Shown: in pieces, positions 15,961 through 24,153 of the stretch
How the letters are laid out: every line of letters starts with the position of its first letter
Numbering within the stretch: the stretch's first letter is position 1
DNA from: Sphingopyxis sp. 2PD
GTDB taxonomy: Bacteria > Pseudomonadota > Alphaproteobacteria > Sphingomonadales > Sphingomonadaceae
Assembly (NCBI RefSeq): GCF_005503695.1
Contig: NZ_SCMU01000011.1
Span: 1 to 64,000, forward strand
DNA length: 64,000 bases
Direction: 5' to 3'
Made by a program: the position numbers and the translations under genes
The notes under the pieces: model-generated
Told to the model about the DNA's origin: nothing
The model's database searches: none
The model's input: only the letters and a program-made list of their open reading frames with translations

Positions 15961-16380
15961 TTATGCGCCCGGAATCGCCGCCTGCGCGTCGCGGCCGTCG
16001 CCTTCGGGGGCGGCGAGGATATCGCGGACGACCAGGCCCTTGTCGACGACCTGCGTGTCGGGGCTGCCGACCTGGCTGCGGATGCCGGGGTCGGCGCGGG
16101 CGCCGTCGGCGCTGCTGATCACCGCGGCTTCGTTGGGGCTGCGCGCCGAGGGGCCGCCGAACAGCGCGCGCAGCGTCTGTTCCGCGGTGGTTTCGCCGCC
16201 GGGACGCGCGGTGCCGGGGGCGGGCGGGGTCAGCGCGAAATCGGGCGGCACGACGAGCGGCGCCTGACGCGACACGGCAAATTCATCGGGCCGGTCGCGG
16301 CTGAACAAATTGTTCGACCCGCAGGCCGACAGGGTGGTGGCCAGGATCGAGGCGGCCAGGATGACTTTGGTCCGGTTCAC
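15961..16380 (-). CDS. BamF-type (DUF3035) outer-membrane lipoprotein
   Basis: 139 residues. Signal peptide with lipobox: MNRTKVILAASILATTLSAC, Cys20, then GSNNLF. The following SRDRPDEFAVSRQAPLVVPP and DFALTPP is the signature of DUF3035, also called BamF, the alphaproteobacterial lipoprotein subunit of the beta-barrel assembly machine that shares this motif with BamC. The rest is Pro/Ala-rich and probably flexible. It lies just after lspA, the signal peptidase needed to process it, in the ileS-lspA-bamF run. Confidence 0.85.
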   Translation of the reverse strand: MNRTKVILAASILATTLSACGSNNLFSRDRPDEFAVSRQAPLVVPPDFALTPPAPGTARPGGETTAEQTLRALFGGPSARSPNEAAVISSADGARADPGIRSQVGSPDTQVVDKGLVVRDILAAPEGDGRDAQAAIPGA

Positions 16381-16405
16381 TGCAAATAACTCCTATGCGC
16401 CCCGT

Positions 16406-16927
16406 TTACTTCGCGGACGGTTTGGCGTCCGCATCGGAGGCCTTTTCGCCGAAGAGCAGCGCGCGCGCAACCAGCAAAAGCACCCCGATCGAGATGCAGG
16501 CATCGGCGACGTTGAAGATCATGAAAGGGCGGAAATCGCCGAAATGCAGGTCGGCGAAATCGACGACATAGCCATAGCGCACGCGGTCGACGATATTGCC
16601 AAGCGCGCCGCCGAGGATCATCGCGAGCGCGATCACGTCGCCCTTCGCCTGTTCGCGCGTCATCCAGATCGCGACGGCGCCCGCGACCAGCGCGGTGACC
16701 GCGACCAGCGTCCAGCGCGTCGTGTCGGTGCAATTGGCGAACATCGACAGCGAAATGCCGCAATTTTCGGCCCAGGTCAGGTTGAAGATTTCCATCAGCT
16801 CGATCTCGCGCTTCGCTTCGAGCGACAGCGGGGTGATGATCACCCATTTGGTCACCTGATCGAGGATGAAGGCGAAGGCGGCAACCAACAGGCCAAAGCG
16901 CAGGTGCGGCGAACGGGAATTTGTCAT
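16406..16927 (-). CDS. lspA: Lipoprotein signal peptidase (signal peptidase II)
   Basis: 173 residues from ATG 16927, which overlaps the ileS stop by 4 bp. Four membrane segments are visible (FGLLVAAFAFILDQVTKWVI, WTLVAVTALVAGAVAIWM, VIALAMILGGALGNIVDRVR, ISIGVLLLVARALLF). The two catalytic Asp are in GNIVDRVRYGYVVDF and FNVADACISIG. It cleaves diacylglyceryl-prolipoproteins before the lipid-bearing Cys. WAENCGISLSMF stands where most homologues have NxGxAFS, so Asn, Gly and Ser are kept while Ala-Phe is replaced by Ile-Ser-Leu. Confidence 0.95.
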   Translation of the reverse strand: MTNSRSPHLRFGLLVAAFAFILDQVTKWVIITPLSLEAKREIELMEIFNLTWAENCGISLSMFANCTDTTRWTLVAVTALVAGAVAIWMTREQAKGDVIALAMILGGALGNIVDRVRYGYVVDFADLHFGDFRPFMIFNVADACISIGVLLLVARALLFGEKASDADAKPSAK

Positions 16928-19900
16928 GCCGGGTTCAATACTGTTTCGCAGCGATTGCACAAGTTGCCGTCCTCGGTAACTTCGGGAAGGTGGCGCCAGC
17001 AGCGGCCGCATTTGTGATTTGGCGACACAAAGCCTGCGATCTCCGCTCCGCCATAGCTATACTGCGAATCTGGATCGTCAGGATTGGTGCTGATGACCGA
17101 GTATCCGCCGGTGGGGCGGCTGACAACGACAGACGCGCAGATCAAAATCTCAGCGAGGTCGACCGAGTTCAGCGTTTCGAAATTTGCTTCTTTTGCCGGT
17201 TCAATACGCAGGTCGGCGATCAGGCTTGACCCGATCTCTTTTGACCGGCGCATTGGCTCTAGGACATTGAAGGCCTGCTCGCGCGCAGAGCGGATCAGTT
17301 TCCAACGTCTCACCAGTTCGTCATCCCGGCGAAGGCCGGGATCCCCACCGTCGAGATCCCGGCCTTCGCCGGGATGACGATTGAGAGTGGGGAGGGTGGG
17401 CCATTCGAGGAGGTGGACCGAACCCGCATCCGGATAGCGCGTCCCCCACACCTCTTCGCTGGTGAACACCAGCACCGGCGCCGCGTAGCGCACCAGCGCG
17501 TGGAACAAAGTGTCGAGCACCGTGCGGTACGCGCGGCGCTTGTCGGTGCCGAGCGGCGCGGCGGGGCCGATGTCGCAGTAGAGGCTGTCCTTGCGGATGT
17601 CGAAATAGAAGGCCGACAGGTCTTCGTTGCAGAAGTCCGACAGCAGGCGGGTGTAGCTGTTGAAGTCGAAATCATCGACCGCTTGCGCCAGCTTGGCGTC
17701 GAGATCGGCGAGCAGCGAGAGCATATAGCGTTCGAGTTCGGGCATCGCCGCTATGTCGGTGATGCGCTCCTCCTCGGTGAAGCCTTCCAGCGCCCCCAAT
17801 AGATAGCGGAAGGTGTTCCTGAGCTTGCGATACTGGTCGGCGACGCCGGCGAGGATTTCCTTGCCGATGCGGTGGTCGTCGGTGAAGTCGACGCTCAGCG
17901 CCCACAGCCGCAAGATGTCGGCGCCATAGTCGCGCATCAGGTCGATGGGGCTGATCGTGTTGCCGAGCGACTTCGACATTTTGAAGCCCTTGGAATCCAT
18001 CGTGAAGCCGTGGGTCAGCACCGCCTTGTACGGCGCCTGGCCGCGCGTGCCGCAGGACTCCAGCAGCGACGACTGGAACCAGCCGCGATGCTGGTCGCTG
18101 CCCTCCAGATAGAGGTCGGCGCTGTGGGTGCCGCCGTCGTGGCGGACGAGCGCGGGCCATTTGCCGCTTTCGAGGACGAAGGCGTGGGTGCAGCCCGAAT
18201 CGAACCAGACGTCGAGAATGTCGGTGATGCGCTCGTAATCGGCGGCGCTGTAGGCGTCGCCCAGATATTCCTGCGCGCGCGCGTCGTTCCACGCATCGAC
18301 GCCGCCCTCGCGGACCGCCGCGACGATGCGGTCGTTGACCACCGGGTCATTGAGATAGTGGCCGGTCTTGCGGTCGACGAAGAGCGTGATCGGGACGCCC
18401 CACGCGCGCTGGCGGCTGAGCACCCAGTCGGGGCGGTCCTTGACCATCGACCCGATGCGGTTGCGCCCCTTTTCTGGGACGAAGCGGGTGCGGTCGATCG
18501 CGTGCATCGCGGCCTGCCGCAGCGTTGGCGCGGCGCACAGATCCTCCTCGGCCGGGTTGATCGCGCCGCCTTCGCTTTCCCAGCGCTGTTCGCGCGGCGC
18601 CTTGGGCTCGATATGCGTCATCACCTTGTCCATCGGCACGAACCATTGCGGGGTGCAGCGATAGATGACCTTCGCCTTCGAGCGCCAGCTGTGCGGATAG
18701 CTGTGCTTATAGTCGGCCGACGCCGCCAGCAGCCCGCCGGCTTCGCGCAGGTCGGTGCAGATCGGGCCGTCGGGGGCGTTGAACTTGGGGTTGATCACCG
18801 AGCCTTGGCCGCCGAACCAGCCCCAGTCCTCGCGATATTTGCCATCGCCCTCGACCGCGAAGACGGGGTCGAGCCCGTTCGCCTTGCAGAGGTCGAAATC
18901 GTCCTCGCCATGGTCGGGCGACATATGGACGAGCCCGGTGCCGCTGTCGGTGGTGACGAAATCGCCCGCAAGGAAGGGGCGCGGGCGCGCGAAGAAGCCG
19001 CCGAGTGCGTGCATCGGGTGGCGGGCGATGGTGCCGGCCAACTGCTCACCCAAGTGAAAGCTTTCATGCTTCCACAAAAGTGTCGCACCCTGTGGTAAGC
19101 CAGCCCTGAGATTTACCTCGGCTCGTTCCTGCCATGAATCGACAAGCTCGGTGGCGACCAAAAATCGCCCGAAGTTTTCGCCGTCAGAACTGGCGCAAGA
19201 GTAAAGAGCATAGTCAATCTCGGGCCCATAGGCCAAAGCCTGGTTGACCGGGATCGTCCACGGCGTCGTCGTCCAGATGACGGCATGTGCGCCGACCAGT
19301 TCCGCGATCGGGCTTTCGACAATCTCGAACGCCACATCGATCTGTGTTGACGTGATATCCTCATATTCGATCTCGGCCTCGGCGAGGGCGGTCTTTTCGA
19401 CCGGGGACCACATCACCGGCTTGGCGCCGCGATAGAGCATGTCGTTGGCGGCGAATTTGAGCAATTCGCGCACGATGGTGGCTTCGGCCTCATAATCCAT
19501 CGTGAGGTACGGATGGTCCCAGTCGCCGCCGATGCCGAGGCGCTTCAGCTGCTCGCGCTGGGTGTCGACCCAATGCTGCGCATAGGCACGGCATTCGGCG
19601 CGGAATTCCTCGACTGGCACCTCGTCCTTGTTGAGTTTCTTCTTGCGATACTGCTCCTCGACCTTCCACTCGATCGGGAGGCCGTGGCAATCCCAGCCGG
19701 GCACATAAGGCGCGTCCTTGCCCTTCAGCGTCTGGGTGCGGACGACCATGTCCTTCAGGATATGGTTGAGCGCATGGCCGATGTGCATGTCGCCATTGGC
19801 ATAGGGCGGGCCGTCGTGGAGGATGAACTGGTCGCGGCCCTTGCGGTTTTCGCGAATCTGCCCTTCGAGGTTGCCCTCGAGCCACTTCGCCAGAATCAGC

Positions 19901-20004
19901 GGCTCCTTCTGCGGCAGGCCGGCCTTCATCGGGAAGTCGGTCTTGGGCAGGAAGACGGTGTCGCGATAGTCGCGCTGTTCGGCGGTGGGCGTGCTGTCGG
20001 TCAT
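16924..20004 (-). CDS. ileS: Isoleucyl-tRNA synthetase with an in-frame repeat insertion
   Basis: 1026 residues, somewhat longer than the usual 930-960. HIGH motif at 74-77 (MHIGHALNHI), KMSKSLGN further on, an editing CP1 domain between, and a C-terminal zinc site CGRCWRHLPEVTEDGNLC with NRC. Charges tRNA-Ile with isoleucine in the cytoplasm. About residues 876-896 (NRHPGEGRDLDGGDPGLRRD) are encoded by a 61-bp palindromic repeat inside the anticodon-binding domain, between LLEWPTLP and ELVRRWKLIRSAREQA. The reading frame is intact, so the protein is expected to work. The run ileS-lspA-bamF is preceded by ribF and a GDPD gene. Confidence 0.97.
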   Translation of the reverse strand: MTDSTPTAEQRDYRDTVFLPKTDFPMKAGLPQKEPLILAKWLEGNLEGQIRENRKGRDQFILHDGPPYANGDMHIGHALNHILKDMVVRTQTLKGKDAPYVPGWDCHGLPIEWKVEEQYRKKKLNKDEVPVEEFRAECRAYAQHWVDTQREQLKRLGIGGDWDHPYLTMDYEAEATIVRELLKFAANDMLYRGAKPVMWSPVEKTALAEAEIEYEDITSTQIDVAFEIVESPIAELVGAHAVIWTTTPWTIPVNQALAYGPEIDYALYSCASSDGENFGRFLVATELVDSWQERAEVNLRAGLPQGATLLWKHESFHLGEQLAGTIARHPMHALGGFFARPRPFLAGDFVTTDSGTGLVHMSPDHGEDDFDLCKANGLDPVFAVEGDGKYREDWGWFGGQGSVINPKFNAPDGPICTDLREAGGLLAASADYKHSYPHSWRSKAKVIYRCTPQWFVPMDKVMTHIEPKAPREQRWESEGGAINPAEEDLCAAPTLRQAAMHAIDRTRFVPEKGRNRIGSMVKDRPDWVLSRQRAWGVPITLFVDRKTGHYLNDPVVNDRIVAAVREGGVDAWNDARAQEYLGDAYSAADYERITDILDVWFDSGCTHAFVLESGKWPALVRHDGGTHSADLYLEGSDQHRGWFQSSLLESCGTRGQAPYKAVLTHGFTMDSKGFKMSKSLGNTISPIDLMRDYGADILRLWALSVDFTDDHRIGKEILAGVADQYRKLRNTFRYLLGALEGFTEEERITDIAAMPELERYMLSLLADLDAKLAQAVDDFDFNSYTRLLSDFCNEDLSAFYFDIRKDSLYCDIGPAAPLGTDKRRAYRTVLDTLFHALVRYAAPVLVFTSEEVWGTRYPDAGSVHLLEWPTLPTLNRHPGEGRDLDGGDPGLRRDDELVRRWKLIRSAREQAFNVLEPMRRSKEIGSSLIADLRIEPAKEANFETLNSVDLAEILICASVVVSRPTGGYSVISTNPDDPDSQYSYGGAEIAGFVSPNHKCGRCWRHLPEVTEDGNLCNRCETVLNPA
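17319..17379. repeat. Palindromic repeat, family C, inside ileS
   Basis: Perfect 25-bp arms 17319-17343 and 17355-17379 (CGTCATCCCGGCGAAGGCCG type) with an 11-bp centre. Length and frame let ileS be read through. A degraded half-copy lies between genes at 31766-31792. Confidence 0.92.
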
Positions 20005-20077
20005 GGTGCGCGGCGCTTAGCGCAGATTTGCGCGGGCGCAAAGCTTATGGGCGCGGGGGGGCGGTGCTGGCCAGAGG

Positions 20078-20212
20078 TTCACGCGGAGACGCGGAGACGC
20101 GGAGGGAAAGAAGTGAAGGGATTCGCGCAGAGATCGTAGAGATCGCAGAAAAAGAGAAAGGGCGGCAAAGCCGCTAATCCTTCTTCTCCGCGGCTCCGCG
20201 TCTCCGCGTGAA
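20078..20212. repeat. Inverted repeat element of GCGGAGAC units, no gene inside
   Basis: Perfect 19-bp terminal arms: TTCACGCGGAGACGCGGAG (20078-20096) and its complement at 20194-20212. The interior has a second set of ATTCGCGCAGAGA-type units, partly mirrored at 20216-20250. It fills the 246-bp space between ileS and the GDPD gene. The style (short iterated units as inverted ends) is that of the GxxExxY cassette at 60146-60626, but no reading frame is present. Confidence 0.75.
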
Positions 20213-20250
20213 CACAATTCCTCTGCGTCCTCTGCGCTCTCTGCGCGAAT

Positions 20251-21294
20251 TCATTTCTGTCGCGGGCGCAGCGCCGGGCCGACCGCGCGGATGTCTTCGA
20301 CCCAGATATAGCCGTTGAAGCTGGCGGGGATTTTGGCAAGTTGCTGCGGGGTGGAGAGGCCTTCGTTCGATTTGCCGCGTTCATAGGGGCCAAAGACGAT
20401 GACGCGGGCGCCGACGCTGTCCATGCGGGCGATCAGCCGGTCGGGCCAGCCCCAGAAGGCCCATTGATAATTGATCGGGATACCCAGAATGCCGTTCCGG
20501 CAGCTTTCGGGGACGATGCCGGTCCAGCCGTACATCACATAGTCTTTGGTGCAGGCCATGCCCTCGCGCTTGAGGTCGAACGACCAGTTGGCGGGGAGCA
20601 GCTCGCGCATCCGCTTGACCGGGGCTTCGTGGCCGTAAAAGGCGTCGCCGAGCCTGGCGCTGTCGCGGCCCGAGACCCGGAGGATCGCGAACAGCTGGTC
20701 GGCCTCGGCGGGATTTTTCGACTTGAAGTTGAACAGGATCGGATGGACGGGGAGCGCTGCCAGCCCCTCCTCGACCGTCGGCATCTTGCCGACCCCCTTG
20801 CCGCGCAGCGGGAAGGTCTTGCCGCCGTCGGCGGTATAGCCATGGCCGATGTCGAGCGCCTTGAGCTCGGCCAGCGTCAGGTCGCGGGTGTCCCCCTTGC
20901 CGTCGGTGCGGCAATCGACGGTCCAGTCGTGGAACAGCACCATGCGCCCGTCCTTCGTCGGCGCGACATCGACCTCGACCATGTTGGCGCCGAGCCCGAC
21001 CGCCCAGCGCATCGATTCGGGTGTGTTTTCGAACACCTCATGGTCGGGCGGATAGGCGTGGATGGCGGTGCAGGTGTCGCGGCCGACCGCGGCGCGCTTG
21101 TCATAGAGGTGATAGACGCCGCGGTGGGCGATGAGTTTGGGCTTGCCGGCGGGGGCGGGTGCAAGCCAGCTCGCGTTGCTGAGGGTGAGCCAGGCGACGA
21201 GCGCGGCGAAAAGCCACAGCGCGATTTTGGTGCCGCGACGCAGCGGCTTTTTCTGCGGGCCTTCGAGGGCGGTGGCCCAGTCGTCGTGCGTCAT
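20251..21294 (-). CDS. Glycerophosphodiester phosphodiesterase family protein
   Basis: 347 residues. An N-terminal membrane anchor (KIALWLFAALVAWLTLSNAS, about 23-42) is followed by a GDPD TIM barrel: KPKLIAHRGVYHLY (His-Arg), HEVFENTPESM (Glu-Asn), ANMVEVDVAPTKDGRMVLFH (Glu-x-Asp and catalytic His with DWTVDCRT). An insertion before the ENTPES strand is longer than in GlpQ. It would split glycerophosphodiesters to glycerol 3-phosphate and an alcohol, probably facing the periplasm. Between ribF and ileS on the same strand, a position where most relatives have no gene. Confidence 0.87.
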   Translation of the reverse strand: MTHDDWATALEGPQKKPLRRGTKIALWLFAALVAWLTLSNASWLAPAPAGKPKLIAHRGVYHLYDKRAAVGRDTCTAIHAYPPDHEVFENTPESMRWAVGLGANMVEVDVAPTKDGRMVLFHDWTVDCRTDGKGDTRDLTLAELKALDIGHGYTADGGKTFPLRGKGVGKMPTVEEGLAALPVHPILFNFKSKNPAEADQLFAILRVSGRDSARLGDAFYGHEAPVKRMRELLPANWSFDLKREGMACTKDYVMYGWTGIVPESCRNGILGIPINYQWAFWGWPDRLIARMDSVGARVIVFGPYERGKSNEGLSTPQQLAKIPASFNGYIWVEDIRAVGPALRPRQK

Positions 21295-21308
21295 TTCGTC
21301 CCCCCAAT

Positions 21309-21380
21309 CGTCACCCCGGACTTGATCCGGGGTCCATTCCCGCCGCGCCGCATGGACCCCGGATCAAGTCCGGGGTGACG
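21309..21380. repeat. Palindromic repeat, family D, copy 1
   Basis: Perfect 29-bp arms 21309-21337 and 21352-21380 (CGTCACCCCGGACTTGATCC type), 14-bp centre, between ribF and the GDPD gene. A second, interrupted copy is at 49683-49778. Confidence 0.9.
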
Positions 21381-21385
21381 AAGAA

Positions 21386-22318
21386 TTATAGGTCCGCCAA
21401 CAAATCCCTCGCCGCATCGCAATCCTTGGCGATCTGCGCCATCAGCGCGTCCATGCTGTCATATTTCGCCTCGGGCCGGATGAAAGCGCGAAAAGCGACG
21501 TCGATTTCCTGGCCGTACAGATCCTCGGCGAAGTCGAAGAAATGCGGTTCGAGCAGTTCCTTCGGCGGCACGAAGCTCGGGCGGATGCCGAGGTTCGCGG
21601 CGCCTTTCAGGATCCGCCCGTCCGGCAGTTTCCCGGTTACGGCATAGATGCCGTATTTCGGGCGCAGATAATTGCCCATGTCGATATTGGCGGTGGGAAA
21701 GCCGAGCAGGCGCCCGTTCTTGTCTCCATGCTCGACGCGGCCGCGCACGGTGAAGGGGCGGGTGAGCAGGCGCGCGGCGGTCGGGCAGTCACCTGCCTGC
21801 AGCGCTTCGCGGATGCGGCTCGACGAGATCACCGCGTCGTCCTCGACCGGCGCCACCATCTCGGTGAAGAAGCCGAGGCGGCGGGCGTGGTCGGCCAGCG
21901 TCACGACATCGCCGCCGCGGCCCTTGCCGAACACGAAGTCGGCGCCGGTGACGACCCCCGCGGCGCCATAGCGGTCGAGCAGCAGGCCGGTGATGAAATC
22001 CTCCGCCGTCGTCCCTGCGAGCGCGGCGTCGAAGGGCAGGACAAGCATCGCGTCGGCGCCCGCCGCGGCGAAAAGTTCCTGCCTTTGGTCGAGCGTGGTG
22101 AGGCGGAAGGGCGGGACGTCGGGTTTGAAGAAGCGCACCGGATGCGGGTCGAAGGTCGCGACGATCGCGGGGCGGCCTTCGTCCTTTGCGTGGCGGACGG
22201 CGCGGCCGACGACCGCTTGGTGCCCGGCGTGGAAGCCGTCGAAGTTGCCGAGCGCAAGGACGCCGCCGCGCAGCGGAGCATCGATGCGGGCGTGGCCGTC
22301 GAGGCAGATCATCGCCAA
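21386..22318 (-). CDS. ribF: Bifunctional riboflavin kinase / FAD synthetase
   Basis: 310 residues. N-terminal FAD synthetase domain: VLALGNFDGFHAGHQAVVGR (nucleotidyltransferase HxGH-like GFHAGH), FDPHPVRFFKPDVPPFRLTT, and VVTGADFVFGKGRGG. The C-terminal flavokinase domain starts near 180: TRPFTVRGRVEHGDKNGRLL, GFPTANIDM (the Mg-binding PTAN) and YGIYAVTG, ending EIDVAFRAFIRPEAKYDSMD. Makes FMN then FAD from riboflavin. Position upstream of ileS-lspA is common in bacteria. Confidence 0.96.
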   Translation of the reverse strand: MAMICLDGHARIDAPLRGGVLALGNFDGFHAGHQAVVGRAVRHAKDEGRPAIVATFDPHPVRFFKPDVPPFRLTTLDQRQELFAAAGADAMLVLPFDAALAGTTAEDFITGLLLDRYGAAGVVTGADFVFGKGRGGDVVTLADHARRLGFFTEMVAPVEDDAVISSSRIREALQAGDCPTAARLLTRPFTVRGRVEHGDKNGRLLGFPTANIDMGNYLRPKYGIYAVTGKLPDGRILKGAANLGIRPSFVPPKELLEPHFFDFAEDLYGQEIDVAFRAFIRPEAKYDSMDALMAQIAKDCDAARDLLADL

Positions 22319-22446
22319 CCCCTCCCCTTCAGGGGAGGGGCAGCGAGACTTGCGAACTTGTTCGCTAGTCGCAGCGGGGTGGGCCGCGAACGCTGCGCAA
22401 GACCGCTGGCCCCCACCCCAACCCCTCCCCTGAAGGGGAGGGGCTT
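22317..22446. repeat. Palindromic repeat, family G, copy 1
   Basis: Inverted arms of the ACCCCTCCCCTTCAGGGGAG type at both ends (22317-22341 and about 22421-22446), each itself palindromic, with a conserved middle AGCGAGACTTGCGAACTTGT. It lies between the dipeptidase stop and the ribF start and overlaps the ribF leader. Related copies at 39506-39667, 43265-43378 and 54161-54336. Confidence 0.8.
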
Positions 22447-22475
22447 GATCAGCGCTGCACCGATACGCCGCACGG

Positions 22476-23657
22476 TCATGGCGCAGGCGGCGTCAGTGGA
22501 ACCAGCCCCGCCTTGAGCACGCGCACCGCATTGCCGCCCATCGCGGCGCGGATTTCGGCGTCGCTGAACCCGGCGTCGATCAGCGCCTGCGTCACCTGCA
22601 CCAGCTTCGACGTGTCGAAACGCACCGTGGTGGCGCCGTCATAGTCGCTGCCGAGCGCGACATGGTCGATGCCGACGAGGTCGCGGACATGCTTCATCGC
22701 CTTGGCGATGCTGGCGGGCGAGGTGTCGCAGATCGCGGCGTCCCAATAGCCGATGCCGACAAGGCCACCCGTTGCGGCGACGCCCCGGATTTGTTCGTCG
22801 GAGAGGTTGCGATTGACCTTGCACGTCGCCTGCACCCCGCCGTGGCTCGAGACGACGGGGCGGCGCGCCATTTTGAGGATGTCGGCGACGCAGGCGTTCG
22901 AGCAATGCGCGATATCGACGATCATGCCCTTCGCCTCCATCGCGGTGACGACCTGGCGCCCGAACGGGGTGAGGCCGCCTTTCTTGAGCCCGTGCATCGA
23001 TCCGGCGAGATCATTGTCGAAGAAATGGGTGAGCCCCGCCATGCGGAAGCTCGCAGCGTAGAGCTTGCCCAAATTGGCGAGCTTGCCCTCGAGCGGGTGC
23101 AACCCTTCGATACTGAGCAGCGCGCCGGTGGTCAGCGGCTTGCCCCTGCGCGCCGCAAGCAGCGCGTCGAGATCGGCGGCGGTGGCGACAGCGCGCAGCT
23201 TGCCGTCCGACGCCGCCACCGCGCGGTGCAGCTTTTCGGCGTGCCACAGCGAGCGTTCGAGCAGCGAGTTCCACGTCCGCACCGGCTGGAGCTGCGCGAT
23301 CACCAGGCTGGTGATATTGTCGGTGTCGCCGCTGTTGGCGTCGTAATTCTGCCCCTTGGGCGATTTGGTCGTGCTGGCGAGGATTTGCAGCGCGACATTG
23401 CCGTCCTCGAGCCGCGGCAGGTCCATATGGCCGCGGGTCGCGCGGTCGAGGATGTCGCGTTTCCACAGCAGGGTGTCGCTGTGCAGGTCGACGATGGTCA
23501 GCGTTTTGTGCAGCGCCTTGGCGCGCTCGCTGACTTGCGGCAGCGGCTTGCCGTCGATCTGGTTGGTGCCGCGCTCGATGATCCCCGGCGCGAGCGCGAA
23601 AAAGGCGAGTGCGGCGAGAGCGATGACGAGCAGGATTCCGGTCAGCCAGCGGCGCAT
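22476..23657 (-). CDS. Membrane dipeptidase (peptidase family M19)
   Basis: 393 residues. An N-terminal signal or anchor (LTGILLVIALAALAFFALAP) then the M19 barrel: TIVDLHSDTLLWKRD (HxD metal ligands), LLSIEGLHPLEG (Glu ligand), MIVDIAHCSNACVADIL and VVSSHGGVQATCKVNRNLSD (His ligands), HVALGSDYDGATTVRFDTS (Asp). Two-zinc enzymes of this family cut dipeptides, including some with D-residues. Probably exported and membrane-tethered. Same strand as folA upstream, 4 bp apart, hence one transcript with purE-purK-folA. Confidence 0.9.
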   Translation of the reverse strand: MRRWLTGILLVIALAALAFFALAPGIIERGTNQIDGKPLPQVSERAKALHKTLTIVDLHSDTLLWKRDILDRATRGHMDLPRLEDGNVALQILASTTKSPKGQNYDANSGDTDNITSLVIAQLQPVRTWNSLLERSLWHAEKLHRAVAASDGKLRAVATAADLDALLAARRGKPLTTGALLSIEGLHPLEGKLANLGKLYAASFRMAGLTHFFDNDLAGSMHGLKKGGLTPFGRQVVTAMEAKGMIVDIAHCSNACVADILKMARRPVVSSHGGVQATCKVNRNLSDEQIRGVAATGGLVGIGYWDAAICDTSPASIAKAMKHVRDLVGIDHVALGSDYDGATTVRFDTSKLVQVTQALIDAGFSDAEIRAAMGGNAVRVLKAGLVPLTPPAP

Positions 23658-23661
23658 CGGT

Positions 23662-24153
23662 CTAGATCCTTGTCAATGTGACGAAACTGTATGCGGGGCG
23701 CCCGGCGTCGTCGGCGGGATGATCGTCGCGCGCGACTTCGCGCCATTCGGCGGGGTCGGGATAGGCGATGACCGCGTCGCCTTTCGGTTCGAGCCCGACT
23801 TCGGTCAGCTCGATGCGGTCGGCCTGGGGCAGGAACAGGCGATAGATTTCGGCGCCGCCGATCACCATGACGTGCGGGGCGTTGGCGAGCTTCAGGGCTT
23901 CCTCGATCGTCGCGACGGGCTCGGCGCCCTCGTCCTGCCAGTCGGGATCGCGGGTGAGGACGATGTGGCGGCGCCCTTCCAGAATTGCGGGCAGGCTGTC
24001 GAAGGTCTTGCGCCCCATGATCATCGGTCGGCCCATGGTGAGCTGTTTGAAGCGGCGGAGGTCGGCGGGCAGGTGCCAGGGCATCTTGCCGCCCGCGCCG
24101 ATCACGCCATTGGCGGCGCGCGCGAGGATCAGGGTGATTTTGGGGTGATTCAT
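23662..24153 (-). CDS. folA: Dihydrofolate reductase
   Basis: 163 residues from ATG 24153 (MNHPKITLILARAANGVIGA). The family motifs are all present: GKMPWHLPADLRRFKQLTMG (substrate and NADPH site; Asp31 follows the WHLP), RPMIMGRKTFDSLP, GRRHIVLTRDPDW, and VMVIGGAEIYRLFLPQADRI. Reduces dihydrofolate to tetrahydrofolate with NADPH for one-carbon metabolism. The start overlaps the purK stop by 4 bp; the dipeptidase follows by 4 bp. Grouping with purE/purK fits a purine and folate role. Confidence 0.96.
   Translation of the reverse strand: MNHPKITLILARAANGVIGAGGKMPWHLPADLRRFKQLTMGRPMIMGRKTFDSLPAILEGRRHIVLTRDPDWQDEGAEPVATIEEALKLANAPHVMVIGGAEIYRLFLPQADRIELTEVGLEPKGDAVIAYPDPAEWREVARDDHPADDAGRPAYSFVTLTRI

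Noticed and set aside
17300..17400. Frameshift or sequencing error in ileS at the extra residues
   Set aside because: Frame is continuous on both sides and the extra DNA is an exact palindrome of a known local family.
20005..20077. A leader riboswitch or T-box before ileS
   Set aside because: The leader is short and no conserved T-box or other riboswitch motif is seen; such elements are not expected in this group.
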